Positions 5,989 to 8,977 of a DNA stretch of 8,977 bases are shown one piece after another. A program made the position numbers and the translations under genes. A model generated the notes under the pieces. The model was not told the origin of the DNA. It saw only the letters and a list, made by a program, of their open reading frames with translations, and did not search any database. Every line of letters begins with the position of its first letter. Positions within the stretch are counted from its first letter, which is position 1. The stretch comes from Bacillota bacterium (lineage in GTDB: Bacteria; Bacillota; UBA4882; UBA8346): NCBI GenBank assembly GCA_003501365.1, contig DNPP01000187.1:1-8977 (forward strand), in the 5' to 3' direction.

Positions 5989-6289
5989 ACAAAATTTTTC
6001 CTTTATTTAACGCTTCCCGGATTAGGGGATCTCCCTCCGCATATCTTTTCATTGCTTCATCCGGTTTACGGGCGATTAAATCAACGGGGAATTTGGGGTT
6101 GGTCTTATTTAATATCTCTAAAGACTTGCGAAACGGTTTTCCTTGAAAAGACAAAATAACCAATAAATCGACATCGGAATCATTATCGGGAATGCCGTAA
6201 GCATAAGAACCGAATAAAATAATTTTTTCCGGTTGGAACCCGGCGGCGATTTGCCGGCTTAATTCGGCTATTTCTTGAAAGCTAACCAT
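5972..6289 (-). CDS. Minimal nucleotidyltransferase (MNT), antitoxin-like
   Basis: ATG 6289 is preceded by AAAGGA about eleven bases upstream; the frame is open further upstream to 6502, but that extension looks non-coding. The product is 105 residues with the pol-beta nucleotidyltransferase core: LFGSYAYG (25-32) for the GS motif, SDVDLLV (38-44) carrying the metal-binding D39 and D41, and FPVDLIA with the third carboxylate D70. The full catalytic triad is therefore present. In the studied MntA-HepT pair, MNT neutralises its HEPN partner by transferring AMP; the same role here is inference from the gene pair. The order MNT then HEPN, with overlapping ends, is typical. The next C-terminal residues (REALNKGKILYEQRN) match the usual end of this family. 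Confidence 0.9.
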   Translation of the reverse strand: MVSFQEIAELSRQIAAGFQPEKIILFGSYAYGIPDNDSDVDLLVILSFQGKPFRKSLEILNKTNPKFPVDLIARKPDEAMKRYAEGDPLIREALNKGKILYEQRN

Positions 6290-6384
6290 AGAATGGTTTC
6301 CTTTCGGAACAGGTTGAAGTATATTTATTATACCATAACCATTTTTATCCTTAAAGCATGGGAAAAATCCAATCGTACGAAAAG

Positions 6385-6651
6385 CTAAACAGGAAAGAAG
6401 GCACCGACCGGCAATGATTTTAGAATCCGCCGTATTCCCGAATTTATCTTCGAGCGGCTCATCCAAATCCACAACGAAATCGTTTTTCACGACCCAAAGC
6501 ACCGGGAAATGGGGGCAGAACCGTCCGAAATCTGTTCAAACATTTCGAGGAGCCGGATTTTAGATATCACTACGCCCCTGATCTACTATCAAATCCTCCA
6601 AATGGCAAGAGTCTGCCTTTATTCAACAATTGCGCGCGATTGCTGTTTTGA
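6385..6651 (+). pseudogene. Decayed relative of the DUF6809-like gene at 4280
   Basis: In the frame starting at 6422 the translation FIFERLIQIHNEIVFHDPKH continues to REMG. It aligns without gaps to the segment starting YILDLICAIDDEIV in the 4280 gene, with 10 identities in 24 positions including EIV, DP and RE.G. Beyond about 6514 the same frame becomes unlike the family. A neighbouring frame stays open to TGA 6649 with a plausible stretch (VRNLFKHFEEPDFRYHY), consistent with a frameshift. No start codon with a ribosome-binding site precedes the conserved part. The fragment runs into the 3' end of the transporter gene. I judge it a remnant; the borders are approximate. Confidence 0.5.
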
Positions 6652-7518
6652 TTTTTTTCCAATAAATTCACACCCTAAGGCGGCGCCGATGATTAGAAGG
6701 CCGCCTACTATCTGCCATCCCGTCATTTTTTCATGAAGCAGCAGACTGGCCATGAGGATCGCTGAAATCGGATCGATATAACTAAATATGGCGATGATCT
6801 GACCTTCAAACTTTTGGATGGATGAAAAAAACAGGATAAAAGCCACTCCGGTATGAATCACTCCGACAGTTATCAACAATACCCAGCCAGAAGCTTCTAA
6901 AGCCGGATACTGTAAATTTTCGGATAGAAGCACATAGGGCAACAAGGCAATGGACGTAATGAAAAGCTGGAAAAAGGTGCTTTCGACCGCTCTCAGGCCT
7001 TTTAAAAATTTATTGAACAGAATAACACCGGCATAAAGGCCGGCCGCCGCCAGCCCATAGGCGATTCCCAGAAAATGGTGGAGTTCTTTTTCGCCGCCCG
7101 CTCCGACAATAAAAAACATGCCTGCCATCGCTGCAAGGGTGAAGAACACTTTGGGCAACGTCAGATGCTCTTTAAGAATTACAGGTGATAATAACATGAC
7201 AAAAATCGGCGCACAGTAATAACTCAATGTCGCGTTGGCTATCGTGGTGTATTGATAGGATTTGAAAAGAAACATCCAGTTAAAACCGAAGATGATGCCG
7301 GAACCAAGCAGAAATGGTAAATTCTTTCGGATATTGCTCCAATTTATCTTTTGTTTCATAAGGAATAGCACAATAAACAGGGAAAAGCTGCCGATAATCG
7401 CCCTGGCTAAGGCGATTTGGGCCGAGGATACCTGAATTCTTTTGACAAAAAGTCCAATACTTCCGAAAATAAGCATGGCTAAAATCAGATTAAGTTTTGC
7501 TTTCCTCATCAAAGTCAC
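6619..7518 (-). CDS. EamA/DMT-superfamily transporter
   Basis: A 299-residue integral membrane protein with about ten hydrophobic helices in two halves, each matching the EamA fold (10-TM drug/metabolite transporter superfamily). The N-half has LNLILAMLIFGSIGLFVKRI and ALARAIIGSF; the C-half has ISAILMASLLLHEKMTGWQI, the typical P-xxA-l-l-g-xxxxE-x-l conclusion of the repeat. GTG 7518 is preceded by AAGGA at a seven-base spacing; ATG 7509, three codons in, is the alternative and has GGGTGA before it. Members export metabolites or amino acids, but the substrate is not evident. The gene is divergent from an XRE-cupin regulator, a common pair in which the regulator senses a metabolite through its cupin and controls the exporter. 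The length is normal and there are no lesions. The 3' end overlaps the decayed DUF6809 remnant. Confidence 0.92.
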   Translation of the reverse strand: MTLMRKAKLNLILAMLIFGSIGLFVKRIQVSSAQIALARAIIGSFSLFIVLFLMKQKINWSNIRKNLPFLLGSGIIFGFNWMFLFKSYQYTTIANATLSYYCAPIFVMLLSPVILKEHLTLPKVFFTLAAMAGMFFIVGAGGEKELHHFLGIAYGLAAAGLYAGVILFNKFLKGLRAVESTFFQLFITSIALLPYVLLSENLQYPALEASGWVLLITVGVIHTGVAFILFFSSIQKFEGQIIAIFSYIDPISAILMASLLLHEKMTGWQIVGGLLIIGAALGCEFIGKKSKQQSRAIVE

Positions 7519-7547
7519 CCGTTGATCCTTGAAAAACTAAAATTTTT

Positions 7548-7577
7548 TTGATACAATATTAATATATTCATTATATC
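7548..7577 (+). promoter_or_regulatory. Candidate promoter of the XRE-cupin gene
   Basis: TTGATA (7548-7553) is followed after 18 bp by TATATC (7572-7577), partly inside the inverted repeats. On the minus strand a perfect TATAAT (7575-7570) could be the -10 of the transporter, although its -35 is poor. Confidence 0.4.
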
Positions 7578-7603
7578 GAATATAAATTCCATATAGTGAA
7601 TAT
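7563..7603. promoter_or_regulatory. Nested inverted repeats, probable regulator operators
   Basis: ATATTCATTATAT (7564-7576) and ATATAGTGAATAT (7591-7603) are 13-bp arms with one mismatch and a 14-nt spacer. Inside, TATATTC-N8-GAATATA (7563-7584) forms a second perfect inverted repeat sharing the left arm. They lie in the 135-bp divergent region between transporter and XRE-cupin gene and overlap possible promoter hexamers, so they are the natural binding sites for the regulator. Confidence 0.6.
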
Positions 7604-7653
7604 ATCATATCAAAATGTTTTTCTCAAGGCCATTTTTTGATTGGAGATCAAAG

Positions 7654-8205
7654 ATGAATTCCATCAATAAAAATATCGGGGAAAATTTAAAGAAAATCCG
7701 GAAAGCCAGAAATCTCACCATTGACGAGTTATCAATGAACGCCAATGTTAGTAAAAGCATGATTAGTGAAATCGAGCGGGGTATTCGAAATCCGTCCGTC
7801 ACCATTATCTGGAATCTTGCCAATACATTGAAAGTTCCATTGAATTTTTTTTTAAAAGAAGAACCTCAAGATGAGCCTATAGTTTACCGTATGAAAGCAA
7901 CGGAACAGCTTGGCGGGGACGGGTATTCATTTCATTCCCTCATCGATTTTGAGGCCGATAAAAAATTCGAGATCTATTTTTGCGAATATGCGGCGGGTAC
8001 GGTGACCGACAAGTCCACCCATTTTGAAGGCGTTGAAGAATATGCATTAATAACTCAAGGAACATTGACTCTCTGTATGAACACTCGAAAGTATACCGCA
8101 GTTGAGGGAGAAGTGATCCATTTTCGAGCCAGTCAGGAACATTGCTACGCAAATGAAACCGATGGCGTCGCAAAAGCCTATATATTAATGTTTTATCCGG
8201 AATGA
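7654..8205 (+). CDS. XRE-cupin transcriptional regulator
   Basis: I start at ATG 7654 because GGAGAT lies five bases upstream; an ATG at 7615 would add 13 residues unlike the family. The product has 183 residues. Residues about 8-62 form an HTH_3 domain (NLKKIRKARNLTIDELSMNA, then VSKSMISEIERGIRNPSV with the classic SxIERGxRNPS recognition end). Residues about 110-180 form a single cupin_2 barrel (GVEEYALITQGTLTL and GEVIHFRASQEHCYAN, with histidine/glutamate positions of the cupin motifs). Regulators of this build bind a small metabolite or metal in the cupin and control adjacent metabolic or export genes. The divergent EamA transporter and the inverted repeats between them make that transporter the likely target, with autoregulation also likely. 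Ligand unknown. Confidence 0.93.
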   Translation: MNSINKNIGENLKKIRKARNLTIDELSMNANVSKSMISEIERGIRNPSVTIIWNLANTLKVPLNFFLKEEPQDEPIVYRMKATEQLGGDGYSFHSLIDFEADKKFEIYFCEYAAGTVTDKSTHFEGVEEYALITQGTLTLCMNTRKYTAVEGEVIHFRASQEHCYANETDGVAKAYILMFYPE

Positions 8206-8219
8206 ATTCGGCTCCACCT

Positions 8220-8524
8220 CTAAGAGGAACTTTCTTGGACGCTCATACCCATTGACAATAAATTTTGAGCCGTTTCCATTTTGCCTTTCACAATGTCTTC
8301 AGCTTCACATTCGGCCCGACCTTCTACAAGACCTTCCGCACTAGCTCCTGCAATGCGGGTCAACTTCTCGTGAATCGCCATTTCCCGCGCTTCGTAGTAC
8401 CGTTTTACTTCATCCAGGCTGCTCAGGCGCTTCAACAATTCTTCCGCTTTGCAATAGCAGGATCATTATTCATTGCCAGTTCACGTATCTCCTCAGGTGA
8501 ATCTTCAATAAATATCAACCAGAA
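8220..8524 (-). pseudogene. Rpn-family nuclease remnant (C-terminal, frameshifted)
   Basis: Read on the minus strand, FWLIFIEDSPEEIRELAMNN begins at 8524. After a one-base frameshift at about 8448-8452 (within GCAAAGCGGAAG) the other frame continues AEELLKRLSSLDEVKRYYEA and ends with an EG-repeat region and METAQNLLSMGMSV before TAG at 8220. This is the C-terminal region of Rpn recombination-promoting nuclease/putative transposase proteins. The N-terminal PD-(D/E)XK nuclease domain is missing, because upstream of 8530 the family resemblance stops. The end QESSS is also shorter than usual. Such proteins occur in many copies and decay often; this copy cannot make an active enzyme. The recognition is from memory of family sequences. 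Confidence 0.7.
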
Positions 8525-8623
8525 AATAGAAAAGGAAAAAGGGAAGAGTTGAGATAGTGGAGAAATATAGGTATAAAATGTAAATTGCTTGCGAAGCCCG
8601 AGAGAGTCATAAACAATGAATCT

Positions 8624-8630
8624 GGGGAGG
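8624..8630 (+). promoter_or_regulatory. Ribosome-binding site of the final gene
   Basis: GGGGAGG lies seven bases before ATG 8638 and fixes the start of a gene that runs off the window. Confidence 0.7.
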
Positions 8631-8637
8631 CAAAAGG

Positions 8638-8977
8638 ATGCAATCTGATTCCAGCCTTGATGCCATGGCGTATTTTGAATATTTTTTTAAAAGTACCCTG
8701 GATAAAGCGGTCCATACTTTAGAAGGAATTATTAAAGGGATTGCGATTGACGGGAAAATTAATGAAAGTGAAATAGAGGAACTGAATGCCTGGTGCAATG
8801 ACTATGTCGGCATCAAAAGCCGCAGCCCGTTTAACGAACTGATCCCATTAATCAAAAAAGCCGTCATCGCAGGAATTTTCACCAAAGCAGAAATCGCCGA
8901 TATTTGCTGGTCTGCCAAAAATTTTACCACTCCGAATTTATATTTCGATATCCTTAGCGCCGATATTCAACGATTAC
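8638..8977 (+). CDS. TerB-like helical domain protein, N-terminal part (3' end outside window)
   Basis: ATG 8638 follows a strong GGGGAGG site and the frame stays open for 113 codons to the end of the window. The visible part is helical and acidic. LEGIIKGIAIDGKINESEIE resembles the DG-x-[IL]-x-x-x-E metal-binding turn of TerB/EF-hand-like tellurite-resistance domains, repeated more loosely as AVIAGIFTKAEIAD. The final TTPNLYFDILSADIQRL opens what looks like a second copy. Similar sequences occur in BRCT-domain and TerB-domain proteins, but the deciding C-terminus is not visible. No signal peptide is seen. The upstream neighbour is the Rpn remnant, with no sign of co-transcription. Domain call moderate, function unknown. 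Confidence 0.65.
   Translation, partial: MQSDSSLDAMAYFEYFFKSTLDKAVHTLEGIIKGIAIDGKINESEIEELNAWCNDYVGIKSRSPFNELIPLIKKAVIAGIFTKAEIADICWSAKNFTTPNLYFDILSADIQRL

Noticed and set aside
5869..6159. + strand ORF opposite the HEPN/MNT genes
   Set aside because: It is antisense to two well-supported genes and has no family likeness.
6290..6502. N-terminal extension of the MNT gene to 6502
   Set aside because: The extension does not resemble the family, and it is antisense to the decayed DUF6809-like fragment. ATG 6289 has a fitting ribosome-binding site and gives the usual length.
8265..8552. 95-codon + strand ORF
   Set aside because: It is antisense to the Rpn remnant, whose minus-strand translation is recognisable.

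Overview
The window looks like an accessory stretch of a Bacillota (Firmicutes, Clostridia/Limnochordia-like) chromosome. The grounds are purine-rich Shine-Dalgarno sites (AAAGGAGG, GAGGAG, GGGGAGG), frequent TTG/GTG starts, and small gene families common in that phylum (DUF6809-like proteins, Rpn nuclease remnants, XRE regulators). Base composition is uneven. Positions 1-3015 are visibly AT-rich, while the blocks around 4000-4240 and 4700-5235 are GC-rich and full of hairpins, so the window appears assembled from pieces of different origin. The genus cannot be fixed from sequence alone.

Left block (1-3015, + strand): the C-terminal part of a coiled-coil SMC/Rad50-like ATPase, followed 45 bp later by a two-membrane-segment protein with a HEAT-like middle and a long pentapeptide-repeat C-terminus. 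They look like one operon and could be an ATPase plus membrane-effector pair, possibly for defence; that is inference. The next 535 bp hold no convincing gene but carry seven degenerate tandem units with an exact 21-bp period (3213-3359).

Middle block (3500-5290): a small XRE repressor on the minus strand faces two copies of an inverted repeat (AATCTCCA-N3-TGGAGATT). One copy lies inside a perfect-consensus rightward promoter (TTGACA-N18-TATAAT), which is a phage-like switch. The rightward transcript would cross a hairpin cluster and a small DUF6809-like gene. A second GC-rich hairpin group and then a strongly structured, probably non-coding region of about 250-300 nt (4980-5235) precede a second DUF6809 gene.

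Right-centre block (5556-6660): a minus-strand MNT nucleotidyltransferase/HEPN pair with overlapping ends, in the arrangement of a toxin-antitoxin module, followed by a decayed, frameshifted relative of the DUF6809-like genes.

Right block (6619-8977): an EamA-family transporter and a divergent XRE-cupin regulator share a 135-bp intergenic region with nested inverted repeats; the regulator probably controls the transporter. Then come a decayed, frameshifted Rpn-family nuclease remnant on the minus strand and the N-terminus of a TerB-like helical protein running off the window.
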